In this document: piece by piece, positions 1 through 11,721 of the stretch
How the letters are laid out: each line of letters opens with the position of its first letter
Numbering within the stretch: position 1 is the stretch's first letter
DNA from: Corallium rubrum
Lineage: Eukaryota > Cnidaria > Anthozoa > Scleralcyonacea > Coralliidae
Assembly (NCBI GenBank): GCA_964035015.1
Contig: OZ035998.1
Coordinates: forward strand, 26,095,417 to 26,159,416
Length of the DNA stretch: 64,000 nucleotides
Direction of reading: 5' to 3'
Notes under the pieces: model-generated
The model's input: only the letters and a program-made list of their open reading frames with translations
Told to the model about the DNA's origin: nothing
The model's database searches: none
Program-made: the position numbers and the translations under genes

Positions 1-119
1 AACTGGATTGGTTTAGCGTAAACTGGATTGGTTTAGCGTAAACTGGATTGGTTTAGCGTAAACTGGATTGGTCTAGCGTAAACTGGATTGGTTTAGCGTA
101 AACTGGATTGGTTTAGCGC
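1..119. repeat. 20-bp tandem repeat, left subterminal array
   Basis: Six near-perfect copies of a 20-bp unit start at base 1, so the array may continue to the left. One copy carries a T-to-C change (position 73). Its inverted counterpart is at 4,190-4,530. Confidence 0.95.
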
Positions 120-1098
120 TATGCGACCAGGCCTTATCCGCCATTTTTGGGTGGCAGACAACAACAAGACAAAGTCGATTTTGTGATAGGAAAAAAGCTA
201 TAACGTTTGATTTGAAATTTTTGGTGGTTAAAAATATACAAACGCTTCATTTTTTGCTTGGTTCGTAAAAGAGTGAAGTCACCTTGGTCCTGTAGAAATT
301 TTAGCTGCTAACTTTCGAAGTTTGAAAAGAATACTGGTATTGAAGGTGCGAAGTGCCGTCGTCGACAACTCGAGGTGAGAATGATTTGTTTATTTTAAAG
401 CACTGTTTTTAAACTTGAATTGTATCTACTGTGTTGCAACTAAGATCATACAATTTCAAGATCATACATATGTTATCATGTACGATCGCTTTATCTTAAT
501 TCAGGAATAATAAAACACTAGCGTAGTATAAAAGGTTTTTTAGCGGTTTTTTAGACCTGATGGTCGCCACACATTTTTCCATTCAGTTTGATGAAGCCTT
601 CTTGGATTTGAAATCTAAGTTACAACAATGACATTAGTAACCCTAAAAAAATATCCCAAATTGTTGTAAATAGTACTCATTTGACATTTATCTAGTGAAC
701 TTTATAGTTTATACTGAAATTACCTGCATGGTATTGCAAATTGTATAAAATAGAATAAATATAAAGTAGATATAGAGTAAATATAAAGCAGAATGGAAAA
801 CTGATTGTATATAATGTATATATTATCATGTTAATAATAATAATATAAACATTTTATAGGTATTAATAAAATTAAATTCAATAATAATTGGAAATATATA
901 TAAACAATTCAATGTTTACTATTTATGCATACTTGTATAAATCTTTTTATGAACATTTTTAGTTTAAAAATAGTATTCATTACATTCATTGTAATAAATT
1001 AATTGAGATTTGTCTTATTCCCCAACCTGGTTGATTTTTGGGACCAAGAGGTGGGCCCATATTGACAAGAATGCCAATTAGTTTCCATGTAGGATTAA

Positions 1099-2575
1099 AG
1101 GATGAGTGTCCACCTAATGCTTTGCGCGCTCACAGTGCAACCTTCGCGGCCATTTTTCGGGCCACGAAATTCAACAAGTGAAGCAATCCCTCGATATCTG
1201 AGCAATCCTTGCAGGAAATTACTCAATTTATGTTTTTCGTGAGAGCAAAGATGATTTAGTAAGTAGTTATTGTCATATTTTTGATAATATTTGATTACAC
1301 TCACAGGGTCGTGGAGTTGTATTTCGAGACAAGTATTCGTCAATCGGCGTTTCTTACAAAACCAAACGAAGGCCAAACAAGAGATCATAACTAAACGTAG
1401 ACACTAAATTAGATGCCATTAATAAGAGCTAGTTAGACTCAAAGTTTTGTCATTTCAATAAGACGCATAATTCGTACTGCTGTTAGGTTAGTTGTTTACA
1501 AGTGGTTTACCTGTTGCATTGCATCTCCGATTAGGATTTGTTTTGATTCGGCGCTCTTGTTCTCTGGCGTTTAATTTTCAAATGCAATATTGCAATTTAT
1601 CGCAGTGTTTTGTTTGTAGTTGTAGGCTCCTTTCCCTTCGAATAGGCTAGAGTAACACAAGAGTGAAGACCATCCAAATATTTTTGAGTTCTCAGACAAA
1701 GACAAATCATTGCCAATTAATTTCACGCGGAGCGTCAAAAGTAATATATTTCTCTTCGACACGTAGTTTCCTAGCAAAGCCTATAAGATCCTTTTAATCT
1801 TTTATTCCCTATATTCTATGAGCAAACAGACATGCAGAAATACGTCAGAAACGTGGAGCGTGTATACAGCATACAGAAGTGTTTATATGCACAGTCTGTA
1901 AAGTGCGAAATAATATATATGTACTTGAAAGGTCGTTGTAATCAAAGCCGTTGTGAATAGAACACGCTGGCAGATTTGTGGAGTGTCGTTTATAATTATT
2001 TTCGACAAATTCTGAGTCAGACATCGCTACGAATCGATTCAAACGACTTTCGGAAGCTTATAATATCATCGGCTGAGAACCAAACAATGAGAAACATATG
2101 CCGAGGACAAGAGCGCCTAATGAAAACAAATCCTAATCGGAGATGCAATCCAACAGGTAAACACTTGTAAACAACTAACAGCAATCTTATTGAAATGACA
2201 AAACTTTGAGTCTAGCTATTCTAGTAGCATCTAATTTAGTTATGATCTCTTGTCTGGCCTTCGTTTGGTTTTGTAAGAAACGCCGATCGACGAATACTTG
2301 TCTCGATATACAACTCCACGGCCCTCTGAGTGTAATCAAATATTATCAAAAATATGACAATAACTACTTACTAAATCATCTTTGCTCTCACGAAAAACAT
2401 AAATTGAGTAATTTACTGCAAGTATTGCTCAAATATCGAGGGATTGCTTCACTTGTTGAATTTCGTGGCCCGAAAAATGGCCGCGAGCGTACATGACCAA
2501 AGTGATCGCGTGCACTCTCATTCACTGATCTCATTGCATTGTGAGCGCGCAAAGCATTAGGTGGACACTCATCCT
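1099..2575. mobile_element. Fold-back element flanked by TTAA (piggyBac-type target site)
   Basis: The sequence starts AGGATGAGTGTCCACC at 1,099 and ends with its inverse at 2,575. It is flanked by TTAA at 1,095-1,098 and 2,576-2,579. Arms of about 460 bp (1,099-1,560 and 2,110-2,575) match along their length; the centre is unrelated loop. TTAA target duplication is characteristic of piggyBac-family transposition, but no transposase is present. Each arm carries an open frame of about 85 codons (minus strand 1,100-1,388; plus strand 2,206-2,496) with nearly the same protein, read outward toward both ends. Whether that protein is real is unknown. Confidence 0.8.
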
Positions 2576-2862
2576 TTAAGTAAGTTATACTGGTTCATTG
2601 GCCAGACCTGTGACAGGATGTGCCAGTTTCTCATCCTTCCAATAATCCATTCAACATGAATGCATAGACCCGAGCTATGTCAAATGTTTTGGTGCAACAT
2701 TGGTAGGGCCAAATGATATAGCCCCTCTCTGCACATGTATCCTGGTAATTGGATGGTAAATCCTCTAGCTGTTATCACACCTCTACCAGGCTCTACATGT
2801 TATCCAGTACACCTGATTTAATTAAGTGTTATCTCATTGTCTGATGTTGATCCTGGCATTTA

Positions 2863-3389
2863 GGCCCTGCATGTTTACATGGAGGTAGGGTGACCCTTCT
2901 AGAAGGGTTACCCTTTGAAGCGAGTCAAAAGATAGCCCTTGTTTACATGGAGTAGGGTGACCCTTGTAGCAGGGTTAACTCTTCTAGCAGGGTCATATTA
3001 CTTCTGCGTGACCATTTTACTATATTTTCGGTTTACATGTTATAGTTGGTGTCATTTGTTCGATATCTTCAATAGACTTCACAAGGTGTATAAGAACAGG
3101 AAGGGCAGCCACAAAATCGTTAAGACATTTTGTTCGGTGCGCTTTTTTTTTTCTCATTGAAACATAACCTGGCTGCCAGGGTCACCCTAGCAAATGCGTT
3201 TACATGGCTTATGTACACAAAAAGATAGCCCTGCCACCAGGGTTACCCTAGCAAGCTGATAGGGTAACCCTCCCCCCAGGGTCACCCTAGCACTCATGTA
3301 AACGAAACACAGAAAGACTGAACTAGGGTAACCCTTCCACTAGGGTAACCTTTCTAGAAGGGTCACCCTACCTCCATGTAAACAGGGCC
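2863..3389. mobile_element. MITE with TA flanks and internal GGGTnACCC motifs
   Basis: Termini GGCCCTG at 2,863 and CAGGGCC at 3,389 are inverted and flanked by TA at 2,861-2,862 and 3,390-3,391. The inner 50-60 bases are inverted repeats rich in AGGGTGACCC and AGGGTTACCC. These motifs recur through the element, for example around 3,160-3,300. It is nested in the larger long-TIR element. A TA duplication fits a Tc1/mariner-type MITE. Confidence 0.7.
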
Positions 3390-4599
3390 TAAATCACTGA
3401 AGAAACAGAGTAATCTTGGACTGCACTGAGATAAAAGTTCAGAGGGTTTAAAATTGTGATCTTCATTCTATGAAATTTTCTTCCTATAAAAACTGTGCAA
3501 CTGTTAAGGGATTATTTGGTATGACCCAGGTGGAGTCGGCTGTTTCTTCAGTGATTTAATTTGCCATTCTGCTGTATATTTACTCTATATTTACTTTATA
3601 TTTATTCTACTTTATACAATTTGCACTACCATGCAGGTAATTTCAGTATAAATTATACTATTTACAACAATTTGGGAGATTTTTTAGGCTTACTAATGCC
3701 ATTGATTGTTGTAACTTAGATTTCAAATCCAAGAAGGCTTCGTCAAACTGATTGGAAAAATGTGTGGCAACCATCAGGTCTAAAAAAAACCTAAAAAGTC
3801 TTTTATATTATGCACTAGTGTTTTATTATTCCTGAATTAAGATAAAGCGATCGTACATGATAACATATGATCAACTTGTATGATTTAAGTTGCAATAGAG
3901 TAGATACAGTTCAGGTTTAAAAACAGTGCTTTAAAATAAACAAATCATTCTCACCTCGAGTTGTCGACGACGGCACTTCGCACCTTCAATACCAGTTTTC
4001 TTTTCAAATTTCGAAAGTTAGCAGCTAAAATTTCTACAGGACCAAGGTGACTTCACTCTTTTACGAACCAAGCAAAAAATGAAGCGTTTGTATATTTTTA
4101 ACCATCAAAAATTTCAAATCAAACGTTATAGTTTTTTTCCTATCACAAAATCGACTTTGTCTTGTTGTTTGTCTGCCACCAGTTCACGCTAGACCAATCC
4201 AGTTTACGCTAGACCAATCCAGTTTTAGCTAAACCAATTCAGTTTTAGCTAAACCAATCCAGTTCTAGCTAGACCAATCCAGTTTTAGCTAAACCAGTTC
4301 AGTTTTAGCTAGACCAATTCAGTTTTAGCTAAACCAATCCAGTTTACGCTAGGCCAATCCAGTTTTAGCTAGACCAATTCACAACATTACACTAGACCGT
4401 TTTACAATATTACGCTAGATCGATCCACAACAGGTTAGACCAATCTACTTTACGCTAGACCAATTCACATTTAGCTAGACCAATTCACGTTTAGCTATAC
4501 CAATTTACAAATGAATGCTAGACCATTTCAGTGTAATACATTCCGTTCCTATTTATGCTAGACCGTTTTACATTATTTGTATTTTTGGTGGTGATGGCC

Positions 4600-4690
4600 G
4601 CCCATAGTAATCGTTTCGTAAACTCATCCTGGTTAACCGGGCTAGCTCGGTTAACCGGGCCAGCCCGGTCCATGTAATCGCCCCCTAAGG
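4600..4690. repeat. Short palindromic GC-rich repeat
   Basis: Duplicated GGTTAACCGGGC motifs with the phrase 'catgtaatcgcccc' form a short MITE-like block just outside the long-TIR element. Similar 'catgtaatcg' phrases occur near 7,800-7,890. No gene is visible. Confidence 0.35.
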
Positions 4691-4826
4691 AGAGCTCGGC
4701 TACGCCTCGCTTCTTTACGATTTTCTCGTGTTCTTCATCGCTTGCCCTTCTTTATCGAGCTGGCGACTTCATAAAACAAAATGTTTAAAGTGAGTAGCAA
4801 GTGACTGTAAAATAATAGTTACTCTA

Positions 4827-5017
4827 AGACTCCGTTTACACGGTACCGGACGAATGCGAGCCCGGTCTCGAATTCGTACGGTTCGGCGCTTCGGCCTGTT
4901 TACACGAAGAAAAATTCGGAACCGACTCGAATTCGTCCGGTTCCGCCTGTTTACACGGCAAAATAGGACGAATTCAAGACCGGTCTCGAATTCGTCCGGT
5001 ACCGTGTAAACGTAGCC
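4827..5017. mobile_element. MITE, ~190 bp
   Basis: Imperfect terminal inverted repeats contain CGTTTACACGGTACCGG on the left and its inverse near 4,996-5,012. GAATTCGTCCGGTnCCG motifs repeat inside. TA at 4,825-4,826 and 5,018-5,019 may be the target duplication. It directly abuts the next element. Confidence 0.7.
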
Positions 5018-5019
5018 TA

Positions 5020-7092
5020 AAGCCTGGTTTTCATGTCGCCGATCGTCGGCGACGAGGGGCAAATCACTCGCTAAAAAGTGTACGAGACTTTCGGACTTTC
5101 AAAAGTCCGGGTATTTTCTCGTTGGACTTTCGGACTTTTGTGATTTTTTTGCGGACTTTTGCTTACTTTTTGTGAAAATTGTTAACAATATTTTCCCATT
5201 GTTCTGGTCGGGCTATAAGTGAAACTGTGAATGAATATAAGCCCAGGAGGTGAATGAGAGAACTAGAAATTGGGCCATTACATATTTAGGATAACAACAG
5301 TCAACAGTAAAAAAACATGCAAAATCCCGATAATAAAAGTTGGTAATACCCCAATCCAAAATTTAAATAGCTTTGCAGCCTGTCGCCTTTAACCCAAAAT
5401 TAATATTCTACGCCTATTTGATTAATTATATTTACATTTCATCCAGGTGGTTGCACTGCGACCGCAAAGCATGACGGTTATTTTAGTAAATTTAAGCAAC
5501 TGCAGTTCATATGCATTTGGCCACGGCCGAGTAAACAACTCTGTCAAGCTGTTTTTGACAAGATGCTGGGCAAAATATAATAGCTGAGGATGCTCCATTG
5601 TGATAAATTGTATTTTGTAAATTATATATGATTTGTGTTTTGAAAAAATGTAAAATAAAAGTAAAAGTAAATCTTAAGGTTCAGGTATTTGGATCCTGGC
5701 TGTGACTTACCATCCTTGGTGTATTGTGTTGCTGAATAGTGGTGGAAAATGGTTAATAGTTTGAGGTTTAAGGTGTTAGGGATTGAGATTATGGAGGTTA
5801 GGTTTTATGAAGTGGATTTTAAGTTTTAAACTTTATAGAGGGAGGGGGGGGGGGGGGGGGGGTAGTATTATAATTTATTTATTTTTTTATTTCAATTATA
5901 ATTAATTTTAATTTTAAAATAAATCCTTCTGGAGAAGTCAAATATGTTTTTGTTGTGGTAAGGAGTCCAAATATGGGAATCCACTGACTTGTGCTGGTGA
6001 TTGTGATTAATGTCATGGGTTAGGGTTCGATTTTATGAAGTGGTTTTAAGTATTGGGGTGGGGGGTGGGGGGTTAGTGTCATAATTTATTTTTAATTTCT
6101 AAAGTAAATCTCTTCTGAAGACTGGGTGAATTCTGTTTCTGTTGTAGTAAGGAGTCCATAATTGGGGATGCTCTGACTTGTGTTTCCTCGAGATTGGACT
6201 ACGTAGATCGACGCTGATGTCTAGTAGAATTTAGCACCGGTGGCGATGAGGCGAGCTCCAATGATATGAGGTTGTTGAGTGATTCGTAAAGATTTGTGAG
6301 AGTTTCCGTATCAAAGGGAGAAAATTTGGGGGAGCAATTGCATAACCTGGGTGCGGAAAGAGAAATGCCACGGACGAGATAAATGTCTAAGTCCGCTATC
6401 TCGACCGAGTCCCTGTTCTGAAAAAAACATCCGAGTTTTGAAAAAAACAAGGAGCCATACGTTATCGTCAGGTTCCAAGCATGGCCGGGAAGGCACGTTT
6501 CTAACCCGCTAGCAGGTCCTGGAACGACGTGCCCGCATATAATAAAAAGAGGAGGGCCGCGAAGGAAGGCCCAAAGATGGTGGATATAGAATGGCGCGAA
6601 AACGCGAGAATCCATATTTTCACATGGTCAAGACCAAGCAACGTCGTTGTCATATATAAAATACTTCAGGATGAAATTACATGAAGTACATAACGAATTT
6701 GTAAGGGAAAGTGCAGATTTCCTTTGGATTTTTTTTGGATTTTGATCAATTCAGTAAGATTTTGTGATTTTAATAGATTTTGAAGGGATTTTGATGGATT
6801 TTGATGGATTTTCAGGACTTTATGCGGATTTTTGGATTTTTAAGGATTTTCTAAATTCCACTGGACTTTTTGGACTTTTTGCGGACTTTTCATCAAAGTG
6901 TACGAGATTTTTGGAGTGATTTGCCCCTCGGTCGGCGATTTGTGATTTAGATGCATGTTAAAAAGGGAAATGCAGCAGCATGTTAAGTAATAAAGAACAA
7001 TGCAGAAAAGCAGTGTTTTTATTCTTTTACTTAATTAACATGCATCTAAATCATAAATCGCCGACGATCGGCGACATATGAAAATCAGGCTT
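5020..7092. mobile_element. MITE split by a nested 1.9-kb element
   Basis: Left end AAGCCTGGTTTTCATGTCGC (5,020) and right end near 7,058-7,092 are inverted repeats flanked by TA (5,018-5,019 and 7,093-7,094). The inner part holds inverted GATCGTCGGCGA and ATTTAGATGCATGTTA copies (6,950-7,050). A second element occupies 5,056-6,928. Confidence 0.7.
5056..6928. mobile_element. Nested element with AGGGGCAAATCACTC termini
   Basis: Inverted termini AGGGGCAAATCACTC (5,056) and GAGTGATTTGCCCCT (ending 6,928) enclose 1.87 kb. Inside are a poly-G tract (about 5,845-5,862), two diverged copies of a phrase containing 'taaggagtccata' (5,960-5,980 and 6,150-6,165), and a run of GGATTTT-type motifs at 6,720-6,870. 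A minus-strand open frame of 138 codons at 6,199-6,615 shows no recognisable domain and is not called as a gene. Confidence 0.55.
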
Positions 7093-7094
7093 TA

Positions 7095-7237
7095 AGGCGG
7101 TTTTCCACTTGGCGACATTTGTCGACCGACTCGACATTTTTCTTTTGTCTTGGCTAATTAGTTCCACTCGAGAGCTTGCGAGACAAAAGAAAATGTCGCT
7201 TCGCGCGACAATTTTTCGCCTAGTGGAAAACCGCCTT
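7095..7237. mobile_element. Small palindromic MITE (AAGGCGGTTTTCCAC termini)
   Basis: Near-perfect inverted ends, AAGGCGGTTTTCCACTTGGC and its counterpart GCCTAGTGGAAAACCGCCTT, enclose a 143-bp hairpin. TA precedes the left end. A related element interrupts the penton gene at 54,151-54,292, and a solo end lies at 17,160-17,190. Confidence 0.75.
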
Positions 7238-7979
7238 GACGGGATAAAGCGCGAACACAACGCGAAAATTCATTGGCAGAGTTATGATATTAATTAAACT
7301 AGCTAGTTCTTTATTCTGTGGCTCTGGGAACAAATGTGATGTGTGACATAAAATTTTTTCTCTAGTGGGCAGTTGCCTATGCTGCCCCCCCCCCCCCCCC
7401 CCGCTATCTACGGCCCTGCAAACGCCAACACTCGATGGCCAATAAGAAACAAATAAAATCCTTTAATCTCACCCAAAATCACCACATTCGCAAAGACAAG
7501 TAACCCTTACATCTAGAAATCGGATCCAATTAGTTTGAAATTTGCAAACCAAACTGCAAAATTTCGACAATTTTCACGAACTCAGAGCTTCAATATACCA
7601 TGGGATTATCCGTTAGCCTCCGACATTGGGATTTTCGTTCACAGGACCTGACGCGTCTTCATCAGACGTAATTCTGATAAGATTGGTAAAAATGGGTAAA
7701 AAAACCCAAACACGCGTCCGGGTCCTGTGAACGAAGATCCAATCTCGGAGGCCAACGGATAATTCCACGGTATATTGAAGCTCTGAGTTCGTGAATTTTT
7801 TTCCATGTAATCGTTATACGTTCGTATTACAAGGATTTAATAAGGAAGAGATGAAATTTCAGCCTGAACTGAAAATCTCCATGTAATCGACCCCTGAACC
7901 GGTCCTCTGCATGGGACTGATGTTATGTTGACTATATATGCACTACACTTTGGCGAACGCCATGCAAACGCTTTTACTT
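7238..7979. other. Intergenic stretch with a small inverted repeat
   Basis: No gene was recognised. It contains a poly-C tract (about 7,385-7,402) and an inverted repeat around 7,590-7,690 and 7,705-7,795, where GGTCCTGTGAACGAAGATCC mirrors the left copy. Confidence 0.5.
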
Positions 7980-9893
7980 ACTAGCTTCTAGAGCTTTACA
8001 AATTTGATCCCCATGCTAGAAATGCTAGATATTCTGCACGTAGTATATATGAATCAGCCAAGAAATAGGCTTTTCCGTGCGCAAACCGCTGGAAGCCGCT
8101 GTGGGCGCTGGCCAGTAGTATAAATAAGCTCCAAATACTCCGCAAAATCCGAAAATAAAAATAGAAGGCCTAGTGTCTAGGCTGTATATGAATGAAGTTC
8201 TTTCGTTTGATGACGTCTACAGTGACATCATTGAGATAAGAAAAAACCTAGTTTCACTAGAAGCTTCACTAGAACCAAAACTGTTATGTGCAAAAAAGTA
8301 CGCATGCGTTTCTCAATTGAGCAAATCTTAATGACTTTATGGCCGTTTTAATTAAATTTTAAGGGATATTTTTAACAAAAGATAGAATATCTTTGTCCTT
8401 TTTTGTTTATTCGTAAAATCCATGCGTACTGTTTGGGAGACATGTTTTCCCTAGGTGTAAACGAAAGAAAAGTAACGATTCGATAAATTCTCGCGGAAAT
8501 TATAGGAATCTTGTGAGCTCATGTTTTTGCGACTCAATGCCACTCAACCTAGCCTGAAAGAATCAGGAGCGAGCCGTCCTCCTGCCGGATCGGAGCCTGC
8601 CAGCTATTAAAATTGCGAGTTCAGCCGTGGTTCCAAGCCAAGAATGCTCGAAAAGTCGTCTTGTTTTGCATACAAAGTTCAAAGTTGATTGTCCATTGTC
8701 TTCGGAATGTTTGATTTATGGTTCATCAGCCCTGCCGATTTCTAAATTCCGGCATTCAATCCAAATATCTCGACGTGACGACGTCCTTCGTTTATTTTTC
8801 CATCTATCGCCGTCTGTGTACCGAAGTTCTTCAAATCTTCAAGTCTTTTTGCCAGCGACATTCTACAGCAAAGGAATAGTTTTCTTTTGTTTTGGTACTT
8901 TTTCTCACAAACTTGCTCGGCTCTTTTCGGTTTTTTTTGTTATCATTTTATACCTTTTTGCAGTGTATAAGTACAAAAATATGTTTTTGTGAAAAGATTT
9001 CGCTGACCGGAAGTAATGTCCTTTAAGGGTGTTCGGACATATTTCGTTGCCAGGCAACCGCTTGCTAAGGACATTACTTCCGGACACTGCACAAAGGTAT
9101 AAAATCATAACAAAAAAACCGAAAAGAGCCGAGCAAGTTTGTGAGAAAAAGTACCAAAACAAAATAAAACTATCCCTTTGCTGTAGAACTAAACGAAGGA
9201 CGTCGTCACGTTGATATATTTGGATTGAATGCCGGATTTAGAAATCGGCAGAGCTGATGAACCATAAATCAAACATTCTGAAGACAGTGGACATCAACTT
9301 TTAACTTTGTATGTAGAACAAAACGACTTTTCGAGCATTCTTGGCTTGGAACCACGGCTGAATTCGCAATTTAGCTGGCAAGTTCCAATCAGGCAGGAGG
9401 TACGATGAGGGCTGGCGCCTGATTCTTTCAGGCTAGATTGAGTGGCATTGAGTCGCAAAATTAATGAGCTCATAAGATTCCTATAATTTCCGCGACTATT
9501 TATCGAATCGTTACATTTCTTTCGTTTACACATAGGGAAAACATGTCTCCCAAAAAATACGCATGGATTTTATGAATAAATAAAAAATGACAAAGATATT
9601 CTATTTTTTGTTAAAAATACCCCTTAAAATTTCATTAAAACGGCCATAAAGTCATTAAGATTTGCTCAATTGAGAAACGCATGCGTACTTTTTTGCACAT
9701 AACAATTCTGGTTCTAGTGAAACTTCTTTGGTTAGCAAAACTTTCAAGTTGGCGGAAATTATAGGTTTTTTCTTATCTCAATGACGTCACAATGACGTCA
9801 CTGTATGATGTCATCAAACGAAAGAACTTCATTCATATATACTAGCATTTCTAGTATGGGGATCAAATTTGTAAAGCTCTAGAAGCTCTGTGG
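7980..9893. mobile_element. Large fold-back element, arms ~0.85-1 kb
   Basis: The sequence from about 7,980 inward (with a gap near 8,060-8,180) is mirrored from 9,893 inward, and the arms meet near 9,040. Matching blocks include the ends (TAGAGCTTTACAAATTTGAT with its inverse), the 'gcatgcgt...caattgag' block (8,300-8,330 and 9,665-9,690), and the block around 8,560-8,800 mirrored at 9,220-9,420. Open frames in both arms are translations of the repeat. No transposase is visible. Confidence 0.75.
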
Positions 9894-11720
9894 TCAAATC
9901 ACGTTTTCCCTAGCAACGGGTCAAAATAAATAGGTCTGAACACCCTTAAGGGTATGTAGTGTATTTCGGCGACAAATTTCAACGCATCATTACTCTACTA
10001 AAAACGGTAACGTAACATCGAATAGAAGTATAGTAAGATTTGAGTTGAGTACTGCCGAAATTATTGAACGTAGTTTCCTAACGTTTCGAGCGAAGGCCCT
10101 TCGTCAGAGAAAAACGTTTCTCTCTGACGATCGAAGGGCCTTCGCTCGAACATATAGTAGCCCAGGGCTGCTTGGCGAGTTGTTTTTTGTTTGATATGAT
10201 CAAGATATTTTGAGGTTTTATCGTAAGATTGCTAATGCAAGTCAACTTTAGGATTGGGAACAAGTTCTAAAACCGCAATGCATCATATGTTCCACTACGT
10301 AAGATGTTTATATAGATCAGTGATCAGAGTATGATCAAAGTAGGTTAGTGAAATTTAGCCCGGCTTTACATTTCTTTCTAATTTACTTAGCTATGCTTAG
10401 CTATTCTATCTCTGCTCAGCTAGACTTAATTATGCGCTGCTAGGCTTAGCTAAAAGTAAAGTTAAAGAGTACAAAGTAAAGTAAACAGTACAAAATAAAG
10501 AGGACAAAATAAAGAGGAAACAAGAAATGGAAAAGGGGAGAAATGGGTAAAAGGCAAAGAGTAAAGTTCTGATACATTCGTGAAGTGTTTTGATATTACT
10601 AAAATATTACATCAGTCAGTTATCACCTTTTTACTTCAATGAATTAAAATTTCATTTTATTTCAGTTGAACCCGGCATCAAAGTCTATCAGAACTTTTTA
10701 TCTTAGATCAACTTCTGGTTCGAAACGTTTCCCCATATATACTTTCACATTTTCTATTGCGACGAGATTATAGGACTCTGAATATGTCCCTGACAATTAA
10801 ACGGCATGAGTGCGGCTAGTTCTGTGTTAAAAAAAATCTCGCAATAACAGCAAGAAAAATTGTCTTCTGTTCCTATATTCCAAAATTGTTTCGTCTGCAG
10901 ACGTAACGCATTTACCTGCTACATACGCCAAGACGTACTGGAATATTTGAGCAAGCGAGGTATCGTTCCGGTAAAAAAAATCAGTAAGTACTACCTAAAC
11001 CTAAACATACAGAAGGGCAAACATATAGAAAATTGCTTTGAGAAAATTCATGGGGAAGATTGATTTTCAACGTCGTGTTCTTCTTTCTTGGGTCTTTCCA
11101 AATGACGAGAACTGGAATAGGTATAAAATATCATCGCGCTCCAGCCACGTACTGCGTCATTCACGACTGGTTTGAACACGATCTTTACGAACAGCTGTCG
11201 TTGGTATTTGGTGAGACGTCTTAGTCAAGCTTTGGACGTGCTGTGGGCCGCGGAAAATCCCATGGAAATTTTCTTCAAAACGGCGGATTCTCTGTTAAAT
11301 AAATTTTTTGATTAGAAAGGCGGCAGACTATAACTTAAAGAAGGAATAATTTTAAAATAAGTTTGTTTTGTCACCTGAAAGTGATAACTATTAATATTCA
11401 ATTTTCAACACGGAGTATTTTGTGAATTTGTGAGTTCTGATTAGATAATTTGTACTACGTGATACCCTGTTGTCATAGAAACGCTCTTCATGCCTTATTA
11501 ATATCGTGCAGTAAGTGTTATAATACATGGAAATTAATGTACGTTTGCCAAGTTTTAAAATTGTGAAGCTACACGAGGGATACAAAAGATTAAACAGCTT
11601 GGAATAGTACAATTTCTTGAAGTAAACATCTAAAGATGTTTCTATAGGAAATTCGTTCTTAAATTGCGCCTAACCTCGACAGTTTTTATTGTCTTATTTG
11701 GAAGGACTTTTAGAATGATA
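9894..11720. other. Intergenic; Penelope-terminus fragments and low-complexity DNA
   Basis: No gene was recognised. 9,990-10,155 carries two head-on copies of the motif ending the Penelope-like element at 60,625-60,709. 10,380-10,560 is purine-rich low-complexity sequence (aaagtaaagt, aataaagagg). A plus frame at 10,860-11,063 (67 codons) matches no family I know. Confidence 0.5.
10005..10152. repeat. Penelope-like terminal fragments, two opposed copies
   Basis: The minus-strand copy (10,005-10,107) has the hammerhead-like core at 10,081-10,107. A second, plus-strand copy of the core (10,131-10,149) is degraded: an insertion follows CTGACGA and the GAAA box reads GAAC. The flanking 'tatagtaag' and 'ctgccgaaa' phrases are shared with the ends at 16,255-16,334 and 60,625-60,709. 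Confidence 0.6.
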
Positions 11721-11721
11721 A

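Larger units (their letters stand above)
1..4530. mobile_element. DNA transposon with ~0.8-kb terminal inverted repeats and 20-bp subterminal tandem repeats
   Basis: The first 120 bases are six tandem copies of a 20-bp unit (aactggattggtttagcgta with small variants). The reverse complement of this unit recurs as a degenerate array from about 4,190 to 4,530. Inside the arrays, about 130-800 is the inverted copy of about 3,560-4,185: the stretches around 180-300 and 4,020-4,160 match closely, as do 715-797 and 3,563-3,655. No transposase was recognised, so it is probably non-autonomous. The left end may lie outside the window. Two smaller elements are nested in it. Confidence 0.75.

Noticed and set aside
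6199..6615. 138-codon minus-strand frame
   Set aside because: It lies inside a nested transposon and has no recognisable domain or second copy supporting it.
10131..10149. Active hammerhead in the plus-strand copy
   Set aside because: An insertion follows the CTGACGA box and the GAAA box is GAAC, so the core is broken.
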